Shown: positions 46,768-56,341, counted from the stretch's first letter. The stretch: DNA of 64,000 nt from Ruania alkalisoli (GCF_014960965.1 NZ_CP063169.1:715581-779580); one strand, 5' to 3'. A program made the numbers and translations. Notes: generated by a model from the sequence alone, not told the origin.

Positions 46768-48441
46768 ATGCCTCACTCCCTGGCCAGCGAACCCCGCGCC
46801 GAGGTTCTCGCTTCCGACCCCACATGGTGGCGGCAGGCCGCCGTTTACCAGATCTACCCACGTGCGTTCGCCGATTCCGACGGCAGCGGGCTGGGTGATC
46901 TGCGTGGGGTGACTGAGAAGGTCGACTATCTCAGCGCCCTGGGGATCGACGCCGTCTGGCTCAGCCCGTTCTACCCCTCGGCCCTGGCCGACGGTGGCTA
47001 CGACGTCGACGACTACCGCGACGTCGACCCCAAGCTGGGGACGTTGGCCGACTTCGACGAGATGGTCGTAGCCCTCCACCGCGCCGGGATCCGGCTGATC
47101 GTGGACCTCGTGCCGAACCACACCTCGGACCGGCACGAGTGGTTCCAGGCTGCCCTCGCGACCCCGAAGGGCTCGCCCGAGCGGGACAGGTACATCTTTC
47201 GTGACGGCAAGGGCCCCGACGGCGCAGAGCCGCCCTCGGACTGGGGTTCCACCTTCGGCGGACCCGCCTGGCATCAGGTGGCCGACGGGCAGTGGTACCA
47301 CCACTTCTTCGCCAAGGAGCAGCCGGACCTGAACTGGGACAACCCCGACGTCCGGGCGGACTTCCTGCACACGCTGCGGTTCTGGTCCGACCGCGGGGTG
47401 GACGGCTTCCGGGTGGACGTCGCGCACGGCCTGGCCAAAGATCTCCCGCTCGACCTGCCCAGCCAGAAGGCACTCGATGCGATGCCCCAAGACGGTACCC
47501 ACCCGATGTGGGACCGGGACGAGGTGCACGAGATCTACGCCGAGTGGCGCGAGGTCTTCAACTCCTACGACCCGCCCCGTATCGCAGTCGCCGAAGCATG
47601 GGTGCCTGCGGATCGGCGTTGGCGGTACGCGAGCGAGCACGGGCTCGGGCAGGCCTTCAACTTCGACCTGCTCGAGGCGGACTTCGACGCCGCGCAGTTC
47701 CGGGAGATCATCACGTTCAACCTGGAGCTGGCCACCGAGTCGGGTTCGTCGACCACATGGGTCTTCTCCAACCACGACGTCGTCCGTCACGCCACCCGGT
47801 ACGGGTTGCCTCCCCGGAACGGGGACGAGCGCAAGGCCGGGTCCGCTTGGTTGCTCAGCGGTGGCACCGAGCCGGTGCTGGATGCCGAGCTGGGCCTGCG
47901 GCGAGCACGGGCAGCGACGCTGCTGGAGCTCGCGTTGCCGGGTTCGGCCTACCTGTACCAGGGGGAGGAACTCGGACTGCACGAGGTGGCCGACATCCCC
48001 GCCGACCAGCGCCAGGACCCGACGTTCTTCCGCACCGGGGGCGCCGAGATCGGCCGTGACGGCTGCCGCGTGCCGCTGCCGTGGGCCACGGAGGGAGTCT
48101 CGTTCGGCTTCGGGTCCGTCGAGCCCGATCTGCCGCAGCCGGAGTGGTTCGGACGGTACTCGGTGCAGGCTCAGGATGGGGTGCCGGGCTCGACGTTGAC
48201 GATGTACCGCGAGGCGCTCGCGCTGCGCCGGCAGCTGCAGACGGAGGAGACCCTGGAGTGGCTGGAGACTGGGGACGAGCAGGTGCTGGCGTTCACCCGG
48301 CCCAACGGCTGGGTGAGCGTCACGAACTTCGGAACCTCCGCCGTCGAGCTTCCGGCGGGTGAGGTGCTGCTCACCAGCAGCCCCCTGACGGCGGACGGTC
48401 GCCTCCCGGGCGCCACCACGGCCTGGCTGCGGCTGCGCTGA
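46768..48441 (+). CDS. GH13 alpha-glucosidase (oligo-1,6-glucosidase/trehalose synthase-like)
   Basis: 557 residues from ATG 46768. The (beta/alpha)8 barrel carries the conserved GH13 regions: DLVPNHTS (region I), GFRVDVAHG with nucleophile Asp217 (region II), VAEAW with acid Glu276 (region III) and FSNHDVVRH with Asp337 (region IV). No signal peptide, so it is cytosolic and probably hydrolyses the alpha-glucoside taken up by the ABC transporter encoded just before it. QIYPRAFADSDGSGLGDLRG is typical of the GH13_30/GH13_23 type; linkage specificity cannot be decided here. Confidence 0.93.
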   Translation: MPHSLASEPRAEVLASDPTWWRQAAVYQIYPRAFADSDGSGLGDLRGVTEKVDYLSALGIDAVWLSPFYPSALADGGYDVDDYRDVDPKLGTLADFDEMVVALHRAGIRLIVDLVPNHTSDRHEWFQAALATPKGSPERDRYIFRDGKGPDGAEPPSDWGSTFGGPAWHQVADGQWYHHFFAKEQPDLNWDNPDVRADFLHTLRFWSDRGVDGFRVDVAHGLAKDLPLDLPSQKALDAMPQDGTHPMWDRDEVHEIYAEWREVFNSYDPPRIAVAEAWVPADRRWRYASEHGLGQAFNFDLLEADFDAAQFREIITFNLELATESGSSTTWVFSNHDVVRHATRYGLPPRNGDERKAGSAWLLSGGTEPVLDAELGLRRARAATLLELALPGSAYLYQGEELGLHEVADIPADQRQDPTFFRTGGAEIGRDGCRVPLPWATEGVSFGFGSVEPDLPQPEWFGRYSVQAQDGVPGSTLTMYREALALRRQLQTEETLEWLETGDEQVLAFTRPNGWVSVTNFGTSAVELPAGEVLLTSSPLTADGRLPGATTAWLRLR

Positions 48442-48490
48442 TTCCCATCGGCACTCCCGCCCCATCGCCACTCCACTCGACCCCCGCATG

Positions 48491-48505
48491 TAGAATGCAT
48501 GCATG
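48491..48505. promoter_or_regulatory. -10 box and palindrome at the antitoxin start
   Basis: TAGAAT (48491-48496) is 7 bp before the ATG at 48503, consistent with a leaderless mRNA. The perfect 10-bp palindrome ATGCATGCAT (48496-48505) covers the start codon and could be the ribbon-helix-helix autoregulatory site. Confidence 0.5.
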
Positions 48506-48751
48506 GTTGCGATGCAGATTCGGGACGTCCCCGACGACGTACGTGATGCACTGGTCGAGCGAGCCCGCGAGTCGGGGCAGTCGCTCCAGGGTTTCCTGCT
48601 CAGCATGGTGGTCCGAGAGGCCAACTACACCCGGAACCGCGCCATCATTGCCGAGCTGGATTCGTGGACCACCGGCACAGGGGTCACGGGTGAGGACGTG
48701 CTCGCTGCGCTGGACACGGCACGGTCCGAGCGCTCGGGTGACGCCGGATGA
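48503..48751 (+). CDS. FitA/VapB-like ribbon-helix-helix antitoxin
   Basis: 82 residues. The N-terminal MQIRDVPDDVRDALVERARE segment and SLQGFLLSMVVREA form a ribbon-helix-helix DNA-binding unit of the FitA/StbC type. The C-terminal tail should wrap the toxin. It overlaps the PIN toxin gene by ATGA. It should bind and neutralise the toxin and repress its own operon. Confidence 0.88.
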   Translation: MVAMQIRDVPDDVRDALVERARESGQSLQGFLLSMVVREANYTRNRAIIAELDSWTTGTGVTGEDVLAALDTARSERSGDAG

Positions 48752-49149
48752 TCGTTCCGGATGCCTCGGCCGCTACGCTCCTGTTCACCGACCCAACCGC
48801 CGACTCGAGGGCTGCGTCGGCCCGGACGGTGCTAGCGGCAGACCCGGCATGGATCGTGCCGGAGCACTGGCACACCGAGGTGTTCAGTGCGATCCGCGGA
48901 CTGTGGCTCGGTAAGAGGCTGGACGATGCCCACGCCGAACGTGCCGCCGAGACCCTTGCCCGAATGGTCGTCGGCGCTACCCCCACGGCCCCGCTCCTGC
49001 CGCGCATGTGGGAGCTGCGCTCATCGCTGAGCGCGTGTGACGCCGCCTACGTTGCCGCCGCGGAATCACACGCCTGCACCCTGGTCACTGCCGACGCCCG
49101 CATCGCCCGTTCCGGCGCCGCTCGCTGCGACATCCGCGTCATCGACTGA
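48748..49149 (+). CDS. VapC-like PIN-domain ribonuclease toxin
   Basis: 133 residues, standard for VapC. The four acidic positions of the metal site are in place: VPDAS (first Asp), the Glu in HTEVFSAIRG, CDAAYVAAAE and VTADARIAR. VapC toxins cut tRNA or rRNA when freed from the antitoxin. Active residues look intact, so the module is probably functional. Confidence 0.9.
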   Translation: MIVPDASAATLLFTDPTADSRAASARTVLAADPAWIVPEHWHTEVFSAIRGLWLGKRLDDAHAERAAETLARMVVGATPTAPLLPRMWELRSSLSACDAAYVAAAESHACTLVTADARIARSGAARCDIRVID

Positions 49150-49176
49150 CCACACGGCGGCGAGCACCCCGGCCTG

Positions 49177-50997
49177 TCACAGCCGGCCGAGCACGAACTC
49201 CAGCTCGGCCCGCATCTGCCGCACCCGTTCGTCATCGACCACCGACCCGTGCCCGGCGTCGTAGGTGTAGGTCTCCACCTCGCCGCCGTGGGAGCGCAGC
49301 ATCGTCACGTAGTTCTCGATCTGCCGATAGGGGCAGCGCGGGTCGTTCGTGCCTGCGAGGATCAGCACCGGCGCGCGCACCTGGCCCACATAGGAGATCG
49401 GCGAGGCGTCGGAGTACGCCTGCGGCACATCGGCCGGGGAGCCGCCGAACAGCGACCGGTCGAACGCCTGCAGCGCGTCCATCTCGTCCTCATAGGCGGC
49501 CACGTAGTCGGCCACCGGCACGCCCGCTACGCCCAGAGCCCACCGGTCCGGCTGTGTGCCCAGTCCCAGCAGCGTCAGGTACCCGCCCCAGGAGGCCCCG
49601 GCAAGCACCGATCGCCCGGCGTCCACCACTCCGGCCTTCACCAGTGCCTCGTGCACGGCGGCGATGTCCGCCAGCTCGGTGTGCCCGACTCGCCCCTCCA
49701 GGGCGTCCCGCCAGGTGTTGCCGTACCCGGTCGACCCCCGGTAGTTCACGCTCAGCACCGCGAACCCGTGATCCACCCACGCGGCCGCGTACGGGCTGAA
49801 GGAGTCCGACTCGTGCCACGTGGGCCCGCCGTGCACCTCCACCACCACCGGATACGGCTCCTCGATGCCTTCCGGGCGCCGCAGCAGTGCGTGCACCAGA
49901 CCACCGGGGCCCTCGGCCCAGACGTCCTCCACCGGTACCGAACCCGGGACGCGGTTCGCTCCCAGGTCCACCAGGCTCGCACCCGTTGATGCGACGATCA
50001 CATCGCGCGGCTCGGCGGCGGAGGATCGGGCGAGCCACACCTCACCGTCAGGTCGTGCCGTGGCAGCCGAGACCGTCCCGACGGCGGCCCCCACCTGCCG
50101 CACGGTCCCGTCCACCAGGTCGTAGCGGTAGGTGAGCGTCCTGGCCTCGTGGTCCATGGCCACGAGCAGTCCGCGTCCGTCCGGGTACCAGTGCGCGTCC
50201 GCCACTTCGCCGGACAGGCCGAGGTCGATCGGCCGCACCGCACTGGTGGCGACGTCCCACAGCAGCAGCCGCCCCAGGTCGGTGCGCTCGTGCCGCACCA
50301 GCAGCCGGGTGTCCCCGGCGATCGGGGCGAATCCGAGCGCCGTCAGGCCGTGCCCTGGTCCGTCGTCCAATTCGCCGGCTGTGGTGCCGGTGTCCACCCG
50401 CAGCACCCGTAGCGCCGGGTGCCTGGAGTCGCCCCGCTCGGAGTGTTCGATCGCGACGAGGTTCCCGTCCCGGCTGAGCGCTGCCGCCTCCGCCGACTCG
50501 GCGTGGGCGTACAGCAGGCGCGGTTCGGTGCCGGCTGCCACTGGCCCTACGTAGAGCGTGTGGATCTGGGTCCCGAAGTCGCCACTGCGGCCGATGACGA
50601 CGGTCCCATCCTCGGCGAGCAGCAGTCCCGCGTCGTAGCCGGTCGGCAGGGGGATCGGCCGCTCGGCGTGCCGGGTGGGGGTGGAGTCGAAGCGCTGCCG
50701 CCGCCACCGGCCGAACTCGTCACCGTCGGAATCGTCGAACCACCAGATCCACCGGCCGGAAGGGTCGATGGTGGCATCGGTGGTGCCGTTCGGGCGCTCT
50801 GTCGCACGCACCAGCCGCCCGGTCGACGGCGTCCATGAGTGCACTTCCAGTGTGCCCCCGACGCTGGCGACCACGACCGCCCGATCGGGGTCGAGCTGCG
50901 CCCACTCCGGTAACCCGAAACGCTGCGCCCGGAACCGGCGCTCCCAGTCGGGCGGTGGCCACTGACCAACCTGCCCGATCGGCTCACGCGGGATCAC
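49177..50997 (-). CDS. S9-family prolyl oligopeptidase-like peptidase
   Basis: 606 residues from ATG 50997. An N-terminal beta-propeller (about 30-350) covers a C-terminal alpha/beta-hydrolase. The catalytic triad is Ser469 in GASWGGY, Asp552 in GTNDPRCPYRQ and His583 in DAGHGSVVD; VEVHGGPTWHE is the oxyanion region. No signal peptide, so cytosolic. It should cleave short peptides after Pro or Ala (acylaminoacyl-peptidase type). The start overlaps the stop of the CopC-domain gene (ATGA), an unusual pairing. Confidence 0.93.
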   Translation of the reverse strand: MIPREPIGQVGQWPPPDWERRFRAQRFGLPEWAQLDPDRAVVVASVGGTLEVHSWTPSTGRLVRATERPNGTTDATIDPSGRWIWWFDDSDGDEFGRWRRQRFDSTPTRHAERPIPLPTGYDAGLLLAEDGTVVIGRSGDFGTQIHTLYVGPVAAGTEPRLLYAHAESAEAAALSRDGNLVAIEHSERGDSRHPALRVLRVDTGTTAGELDDGPGHGLTALGFAPIAGDTRLLVRHERTDLGRLLLWDVATSAVRPIDLGLSGEVADAHWYPDGRGLLVAMDHEARTLTYRYDLVDGTVRQVGAAVGTVSAATARPDGEVWLARSSAAEPRDVIVASTGASLVDLGANRVPGSVPVEDVWAEGPGGLVHALLRRPEGIEEPYPVVVEVHGGPTWHESDSFSPYAAAWVDHGFAVLSVNYRGSTGYGNTWRDALEGRVGHTELADIAAVHEALVKAGVVDAGRSVLAGASWGGYLTLLGLGTQPDRWALGVAGVPVADYVAAYEDEMDALQAFDRSLFGGSPADVPQAYSDASPISYVGQVRAPVLILAGTNDPRCPYRQIENYVTMLRSHGGEVETYTYDAGHGSVVDDERVRQMRAELEFVLGRL

Positions 50998-51683
50998 GCC
51001 TGCCGCCGGAAACGCACCAGGAGCGCAGCCACGCCACCGATCACGGCGAGAGCCGCCACGACGAACAAGGCGATCCGACCTGCCCCGGGGCCGTCGTCTG
51101 CTTCGCCTGCCGCGTCGTTGTCGGCGGCATCCTCACCTGCGTCGTCGTCCGCGGCGGGCTGTTCGCCCGACGGATCGGAGTCGGCGCCCGTGGGCGCTGT
51201 CTCGTTCGTCGGCTCGTCGTCGGTGGCCGCGGCCTCCTCGGCATCGGCGGTGTTCTCCGGCTCGGACTCGCCGGCCCCACCTTCAGCGGGCTCCTCCCCG
51301 GTGCCGGCCGTGGCCGTGAAGGTCAGCTCGCCGTCGATCGGGTGACCGTCGGCGGAGACCACGCGCCAGATCATCGTGTACTCGCCGGCAGCCAGGTCCG
51401 CTGCGAGCGGTTGCGTCACCTCAGGGCCGTTCAGCACGGGATCGCCCTCTCCCGCCTCCGCACCGTCCGGGCCGGTCACCTCGATGCTGGTGCCCATCTC
51501 CAGGATGTCCTCGTTGAAGGTCAGGACCACCTCGGTGGGCGGTGTGTCGAGCACCGCCCCGTCTTCCGGGTCGGAGGAGATGAGTGCACTGTGTGCCGAC
51601 GCCGGGGCTGCCGGGAGAATCAGGGCGGTGGCGGCCGCAACGACGAACGCCACGATCGAGGTACGGGCGAGCGGAGAACGCAT
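50994..51683 (-). CDS. CopC-domain copper-binding membrane protein
   Basis: 229 residues from ATG 51683. The signal peptide ends at PASAHSA, which leaves a mature N terminus starting near His, the first copper ligand of CopC. The beta-sandwich is typical ([47 protein letters not shown]). A 75-residue Asp/Glu/Ala linker follows, then one TM helix ([20 protein letters not shown]) and a basic tail. It binds copper at the cell surface. The CopD partner is not nearby. Confidence 0.88.
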   Translation of the reverse strand: MRSPLARTSIVAFVVAAATALILPAAPASAHSALISSDPEDGAVLDTPPTEVVLTFNEDILEMGTSIEVTGPDGAEAGEGDPVLNGPEVTQPLAADLAAGEYTMIWRVVSADGHPIDGELTFTATAGTGEEPAEGGAGESEPENTADAEEAAATDDEPTNETAPTGADSDPSGEQPAADDDAGEDAADNDAAGEADDGPGAGRIALFVVAALAVIGGVAALLVRFRRQA

Positions 51684-51717
51684 GGCATCAGCGTAAGCCC
51701 GGGCGAGACCTCCTCCG

Positions 51718-51777
51718 GCGAGTTGCCGGCTGTGGCCCGTGTGAGTCCGCTCGCACGGACCACAGCGGGCAACTCGC
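51718..51777. repeat. Long imperfect inverted repeat upstream of the CopC gene
   Basis: GCGAGTTGCC (51718-51727) pairs with GGCAACTCGC (51768-51777). Inside it GCTGTGG (51729-51735) pairs with CCACAGC (51760-51766), and CCGTGTGAG with CTCGCACGG. The 60-bp hairpin lies between the divergent CopC and prpD genes. REP-like element or structured site. Confidence 0.65.
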
Positions 51778-51934
51778 AGCTCCCGCCGCCGCCCATCACC
51801 GCGCGCAGATCGACGCGATGTGGATACATTGCAGGAGGCGAGTGCACCAGTCCCCGCAGAGCAACCAGTCGGGCCAGATCCGCGGGACCGGTCAGCCTCG
51901 CCAGGCCGAACCCACTGTCGGAAAGGGACCATCG

Positions 51935-53452
51935 ATGCCGATCACCCACGAGGTGCGGGTTCACCCCAGCTCAGCGAACCTGCCTCGCACCGAGCAGCTC
52001 GCCTGGAAGCTTGCCGAGGTTGCGACCGACCCCGCTGACCTTCCCGGCGAGGTGGTGGATATGGTGATCAACCGCATCATCGACAACGCCGCGGTGGCCG
52101 CCGCCTCGCTGCTGCGTGAACCGGTCGTGGCCGCCCGCGGTCAGGCCCTCGCGCATCCCTACCATCCAGGTGCCTGCGTCTTCGGCCGCAGCTCCGAGCT
52201 GCGCGTCAGCCCCGAATGGGCAGCCTGGGCGAACGGCGTGGCGGTCCGTGAGCTCGACTTCCACGACACCTACCTGGCGGCCGACTACTCCCACCCGGGC
52301 GACAACATCCCCCCGATCCTCGCCGTCGCCCAGCACACCGGTGCCGACGGAGCCGCCCTCGTGCGCGGGATCGCCACCGGCTACCAGCTGCAGGTCGACC
52401 TGGTCACCGCCATCAGTCTGCACAAGCACAAGATCGACCACATCGCCCATCTCGGTCCCAGTGCCGCTGCCGGCATCGGCACCCTGCTCGGGCTGGAGAC
52501 CACCACCATCTTCCACGCGATCGGGCAGGCACTGCACACCACCACCGCCACGCGGCAGTCGCGCAAGGGCGAGATCTCCACGTGGAAGGCGTACGCGCCC
52601 GCCTTCGCCGGGAAAGTCGCTGTCGAGGCGGTCGATCGGGCGATGCGCGGCCAGTCCTCTCCGGTGCCGATCTACGAAGGCGAGGACGGGGTGATCGCCT
52701 GGCTGCTGGACGGCCCGGACGCGAGCTACCAGGTGAACCTGCCCGCTCCGGGCGAGGCGAAGACGGGGATCCTGCGCACCTACACCAAGGAGCATTCGGC
52801 CGAGTACCAGTCGCAGGCGCTCATCGATCTCGCTCGCCGCCTGCACCGCACCCATCCCGAGCTGACCGACCCGGCGAACGTCGAGAGCATCGTCATCCAC
52901 ACCAGTCACCACACCCACTACGTGATCGGCTCCGGCGCGAACGACCCACAGAAGTACGACCCGCGCGCCACCCGCGAGACCCTCGACCACTCGATCCCGT
53001 ACATCGTGGCCGTGGCCTTGCAGGACGGCGACTGGCACCACGAGCGCTCCTACGCACCCGAACGTGCCGCCCGGCCGGGCACGGTGGAGCTCTGGCGCAA
53101 GATCACCACCGCCGAAGATCCCGAGTGGACCCGCCGCTATCACAGCGAGGATCCGGCCGAGAAGGCATTCGGGGGCCGGATGGAGATCACCCTGACCGAC
53201 GGGCGTAGGCTCACCGAAGAGATCGCCATGGCCGACGCCCACCCGCTGGGCGCCCGGCCGTTCGCGCGCGCCCAGTACATCGAGAAGTTCCGCACGTTGT
53301 CCGACGGCGTGCTGGAACCAGCCGAGTCCGCCCGGTTTCTCGAGTTGGTCCAGCGCCTGCCGGAACTGACCCCCGAGGAGGTCGTGGGACTGACGGTGGC
53401 TGCCAGATCCGGGTTGCTCGGCACAGTGCGCAACCCCAAGGGGCTGTTCTAG
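51935..53452 (+). CDS. prpD: 2-methylcitrate dehydratase, MmgE/PrpD family
   Basis: 505 residues from ATG 51935, with AAAGGGA upstream. The MmgE/PrpD fold is clear throughout ([91 protein letters not shown]). It dehydrates 2-methylcitrate to 2-methyl-cis-aconitate in propionate breakdown. First gene of prpD-prpB-prpC, divergent from the CopC-peptidase pair. No prp regulator gene is adjacent. Confidence 0.94.
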   Translation: MPITHEVRVHPSSANLPRTEQLAWKLAEVATDPADLPGEVVDMVINRIIDNAAVAAASLLREPVVAARGQALAHPYHPGACVFGRSSELRVSPEWAAWANGVAVRELDFHDTYLAADYSHPGDNIPPILAVAQHTGADGAALVRGIATGYQLQVDLVTAISLHKHKIDHIAHLGPSAAAGIGTLLGLETTTIFHAIGQALHTTTATRQSRKGEISTWKAYAPAFAGKVAVEAVDRAMRGQSSPVPIYEGEDGVIAWLLDGPDASYQVNLPAPGEAKTGILRTYTKEHSAEYQSQALIDLARRLHRTHPELTDPANVESIVIHTSHHTHYVIGSGANDPQKYDPRATRETLDHSIPYIVAVALQDGDWHHERSYAPERAARPGTVELWRKITTAEDPEWTRRYHSEDPAEKAFGGRMEITLTDGRRLTEEIAMADAHPLGARPFARAQYIEKFRTLSDGVLEPAESARFLELVQRLPELTPEEVVGLTVAARSGLLGTVRNPKGLF

Positions 53453-54343
53453 GTGCTGTATTCCACGCTCACCCCGGCGGCCAAGCGGGCGCACCTGCGC
53501 GAATCCCTGGCCAGCGGTCAGTTGCTGCGCTTCCCTGGGGCGATGAACCCGCTCTCGGCGCGGTTGATCGCAGAGAAGGGCTTCGAGGGCGTCTACGTCT
53601 CCGGAGCGGTGATCGCCGCCGACCTGGGTCTGCCCGATATCGGGCTCACCACGCTGCCGGAGGTGGCCACCCGTGCCGGGCAGGTCGCCCGGATGACCGA
53701 TCTGCCTACCCTGGTGGACGCCGACACCGGTTTCGGAGAGGTGCTCAATCTCGCCCGCACGGTCCAGACCCTAGAGGACGCCGGCCTGGCCGGCTGCCAC
53801 ATCGAGGACCAGGTCAACCCGAAGCGCTGCGGTCACCTGGATGGCAAGTCCGTCGTCGACCTGGCCACCGCGACCCAGCGGATCACTGCCGCCGCCGATG
53901 CCCGGCGAGACTCCGCATTCCTGCTGATGGCCCGTACGGACGTGAGGGCACTGGAGGGGGTGAGGGCCGCCGTCGAGCGGGCGAAGGCCTTGGTGGACGC
54001 GGGGGCGGACGCCATCTTCCCCGAGGCCATGCGTGACCTGCGCGAGTTCGAGGCCATCGCCAGTGCCGTGGACGTGCCGGTGCTGGCGAATATGACCGAG
54101 TTCGGCAAGTCCGAGCTGTTCACCACGTCCCAGCTTGCCGATGCCGGGGTGCAGATCGTCATCTACCCGGTGACGTTGCTGCGGTTGGCGATGGGTGCGG
54201 TGGAGGACGGACTGGACCAGATTGCGGCCGCCGGCACCCAGGCCGAGCTGGTCGAACGTATGCAGACCCGCTCGCGACTGTACGAGTTGGTCGACTACAG
54301 CGGATACGAGGAGTTCGACGCGACCGTGTACCGCGGTCGCTGA
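53453..54343 (+). CDS. prpB: Methylisocitrate lyase
   Basis: 296 residues from GTG 53453, the base after the prpD stop. Isocitrate-lyase superfamily barrel: FPGAMNPLSARLIAEKGFEG, VDADTGFGEVLNLARTV (metal Asp pair), HIEDQVNPKRCGHLDGK with the catalytic Cys in KRCGH, and LMARTDVRA. It splits 2-methylisocitrate into pyruvate and succinate. Confidence 0.95.
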   Translation: MLYSTLTPAAKRAHLRESLASGQLLRFPGAMNPLSARLIAEKGFEGVYVSGAVIAADLGLPDIGLTTLPEVATRAGQVARMTDLPTLVDADTGFGEVLNLARTVQTLEDAGLAGCHIEDQVNPKRCGHLDGKSVVDLATATQRITAAADARRDSAFLLMARTDVRALEGVRAAVERAKALVDAGADAIFPEAMRDLREFEAIASAVDVPVLANMTEFGKSELFTTSQLADAGVQIVIYPVTLLRLAMGAVEDGLDQIAAAGTQAELVERMQTRSRLYELVDYSGYEEFDATVYRGR

Positions 54344-54367
54344 GGAGTACGCGGTCGAGGAGGACCC

Positions 54368-55498
54368 ATGACGGACATCCACAAAGGGCTCGCAGGCGTG
54401 GTGGTCGACACCACCGCGATCTCGAAGGTCAACCCGGACACCAACTCGCTGCTCTACCGGGGCTACCCGGTGCAGGAGCTGGCGGCGAGATGCTCCTTCG
54501 AGCAGGTCGCCCACCTACTCATCCACGGCGAACTCCCGACGACGGACGAGCTCGCCCAAGCGCAACGGCTGGAACGGTCGCTGCGGCCGCTCGACCCGCG
54601 CACCAGGGAACTGATCGACTCCCTGCCCGCCACGGCGCACCCGATGGATGTGGTGCGTACCGCCGTCAGCCAGCTGGGCACCTTCGACGACACGCTGGGC
54701 CAACCCGATGGGCTCACTGACCGGACGCTCAACCAGGGCCGGGCGATGTACCTGTTCGCGCAGCTGCCCTCGATCGTCGCCTACGACCAGCGCCGCCGCC
54801 GCGACCAGAAGATCATCGAACCGCGCGACGATCTGGGGTATGCGGCCAACTTCCTGTGGATGACCTTCGGGGCTGAGCCGGAGCCGGTGGTCGAGCAGGG
54901 TTTCAACGTCTCGATGATCCTGTACGCCGAGCACTCCTTCAACGCCTCCACCTTCACCGCACGGGTGATCGCCTCGACGCTCTCGGACCTGTATTCGGCC
55001 GTCACCGGTGCGATCGGGGCGCTGAAAGGGCCGCTTCATGGGGGCGCGAACGAAGCTGTGATGGCCACGTTCGCCGAGATCGGCACTGCGGATCGGGCGG
55101 AAGCATGGCTGGACGAGGCGCTCGCGGCCAAGCGCAAGATCATGGGCTTCGGGCACCGGGTGTACAAGCACGGCGATTCCCGGGTGCCGACCATGAAGGC
55201 CGTACTGGACAACCTGGTGGATCACTACGAGCAGCAGGACCTCGGCGAGCTGTACACCGCGCTCGAGCAGGCCATGACCGCGCGCAAGGACATCCTGCCG
55301 AACCTGGATTACCCGGCTGGCCCGGCCTATCACCTGATGGGATTCGACACCCAGATGTTCACCCCGTTGTTCGTCGCCTCGAGAGTGACCGGATGGGCCG
55401 CCCACGTGATGGAGCAACTGGAATCCAACGCGTTGATCCGGCCGCTGAGTGAGTACTCCGGGCCGGAGCAGCGGGAGGTACCGGGCCGGCGGGACTGA
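54368..55498 (+). CDS. prpC: 2-methylcitrate synthase
   Basis: 376 residues from ATG 54368, with GAGGAGG upstream. Short type II citrate-synthase fold: AGVVVDTTAISKVNPDTNSL at the start, GPLHGGANEAV with a substrate His, MGFGHRVYKHGDSRVPTMK with the catalytic His, and GFDTQMFTPLFVASRVTGW. It condenses propionyl-CoA with oxaloacetate. Context in the prp operon favours methylcitrate over citrate synthase. Confidence 0.93.
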   Translation: MTDIHKGLAGVVVDTTAISKVNPDTNSLLYRGYPVQELAARCSFEQVAHLLIHGELPTTDELAQAQRLERSLRPLDPRTRELIDSLPATAHPMDVVRTAVSQLGTFDDTLGQPDGLTDRTLNQGRAMYLFAQLPSIVAYDQRRRRDQKIIEPRDDLGYAANFLWMTFGAEPEPVVEQGFNVSMILYAEHSFNASTFTARVIASTLSDLYSAVTGAIGALKGPLHGGANEAVMATFAEIGTADRAEAWLDEALAAKRKIMGFGHRVYKHGDSRVPTMKAVLDNLVDHYEQQDLGELYTALEQAMTARKDILPNLDYPAGPAYHLMGFDTQMFTPLFVASRVTGWAAHVMEQLESNALIRPLSEYSGPEQREVPGRRD

Positions 55499-55547
55499 TG
55501 TGTGCGGCGCCCCGGCTGGGTCCTGCGGCCGCAATAGCTCATAGCCG

Positions 55548-55572
55548 TATAGCAGCAATGCAGCAATGCTGC
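55548..55572 (+). promoter_or_regulatory. -10 box and tandem/inverted repeats upstream of the AbrB antitoxin
   Basis: TATAGC (55548-55553) resembles a -10 box. GCAGCAAT occurs twice in tandem (55552-55559, 55560-55567) and is followed by GCTGC, so an inverted repeat also forms. Likely autoregulatory site of the toxin-antitoxin operon. Confidence 0.45.
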
Positions 55573-55601
55573 GCTGCGGTTGTCGTCGTAGGCTTGGAGT
55601 T

Positions 55602-55907
55602 ATGAGTACGCTCACCAGTCATCGCTACCTCGGAATCCAGGGCCGGGGCACGATCGCGCTGCCCGCCGACGTCCGCCGGCGCCTGCACCTGGATGAGCCG
55701 GGCGCGCAACTTGAGATGGTCGAGCGCGCCGACGGTGTGATCGAATTGCGGGCTGCGCTTCCCGTGCCAGCCGACCAGCGATGGTTCTGGACTGATCGTT
55801 GGCAGGAGCGTGAGCGCGAGGTCGACGAGCACGTGGCGGCAGGGCGTGTGGCGGTGCATGAGTCGACTGAGGGCTTCCTCGATCACCTTGACCTCGACCG
55901 CGAGTGA
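55602..55907 (+). CDS. AbrB/SpoVT-fold antitoxin
   Basis: 101 residues from ATG 55602. YLGIQGRGTIALPADVRRRL followed by DEPGAQLEMVE is the swapped-hairpin AbrB/MazE DNA-binding pattern. The acidic C-terminal half should bind the toxin. It overlaps the next gene by GTGA. Confidence 0.82.
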   Translation: MSTLTSHRYLGIQGRGTIALPADVRRRLHLDEPGAQLEMVERADGVIELRAALPVPADQRWFWTDRWQEREREVDEHVAAGRVAVHESTEGFLDHLDLDRE

Positions 55908-56215
55908 AGTTCGAGACGACGCCGGCCTTCGACAGCGACTACCGCAGGCTCAAGCGGGAACACGCCCAGACGTTCAAGAAGGTGGTCCGGGAGAAGTTCG
56001 CGCCTGCTTGCGACGCTCACATCGAGGATCCCTCAGCACCATGGCCAGCCGGGCTCCGCGTGAAGTCGGTGCAGTCGGCACCGGGCGTACTTGAGATGCC
56101 TTGGTCCTTCGCCAGTCCGGACGGCCGTGCGACTTTCGAGCTGGTCACAGTCGGCGGCGAGCTGCGATGCCGGTGGCGGCGAGTTGGCGACCACGATGTC
56201 TTCAAGCAGCCCTGA
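55904..56215 (+). CDS. RelE/ParE-superfamily toxin
   Basis: 103 residues from GTG 55904. FETTPAFDSDYRRLKREHAQ is the RelE opening helix pair. The core strands KSVQSAPGVLEMPWSF, FELVTVGGELRCRWRRVGDH and the final HDVFKQ correspond to the RelE sheet with basic residues in the active groove. Could be an mRNA interferase; the AbrB-type partner is less common than RelB. Confidence 0.8.
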   Translation: MKFETTPAFDSDYRRLKREHAQTFKKVVREKFAPACDAHIEDPSAPWPAGLRVKSVQSAPGVLEMPWSFASPDGRATFELVTVGGELRCRWRRVGDHDVFKQP

Positions 56216-56324
56216 CCGACCGCGGGCCGCTCGGCGTCCTGTGACATCGCTGAGGGACCTCCGCCCACGTCGCGTCGAGGTGTCTTCAGAGGAGATCCTG
56301 CGCGAACTCAGAGGCGAGCGGTGA
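56196..56324 (+). CDS. Possible 42-residue peptide overlapping the toxin gene
   Basis: ATG 56196, overlapping the toxin by 20 bp. The basic N terminus is followed by RRVEVSSEEILRELRGER, which looks like an antitoxin-style amphipathic tail. No ribosome site is evident. Could be a third component, an antitoxin fragment or chance. Confidence 0.3.
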   Translation: MSSSSPDRPRAARRPVTSLRDLRPRRVEVSSEEILRELRGER

Positions 56325-56341
56325 TCACCCTCTGCCTCGAC

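Noticed and set aside
54368-55498. Housekeeping citrate synthase
   Set aside because: The gene directly follows prpD and prpB and has the short form typical of methylcitrate synthases.
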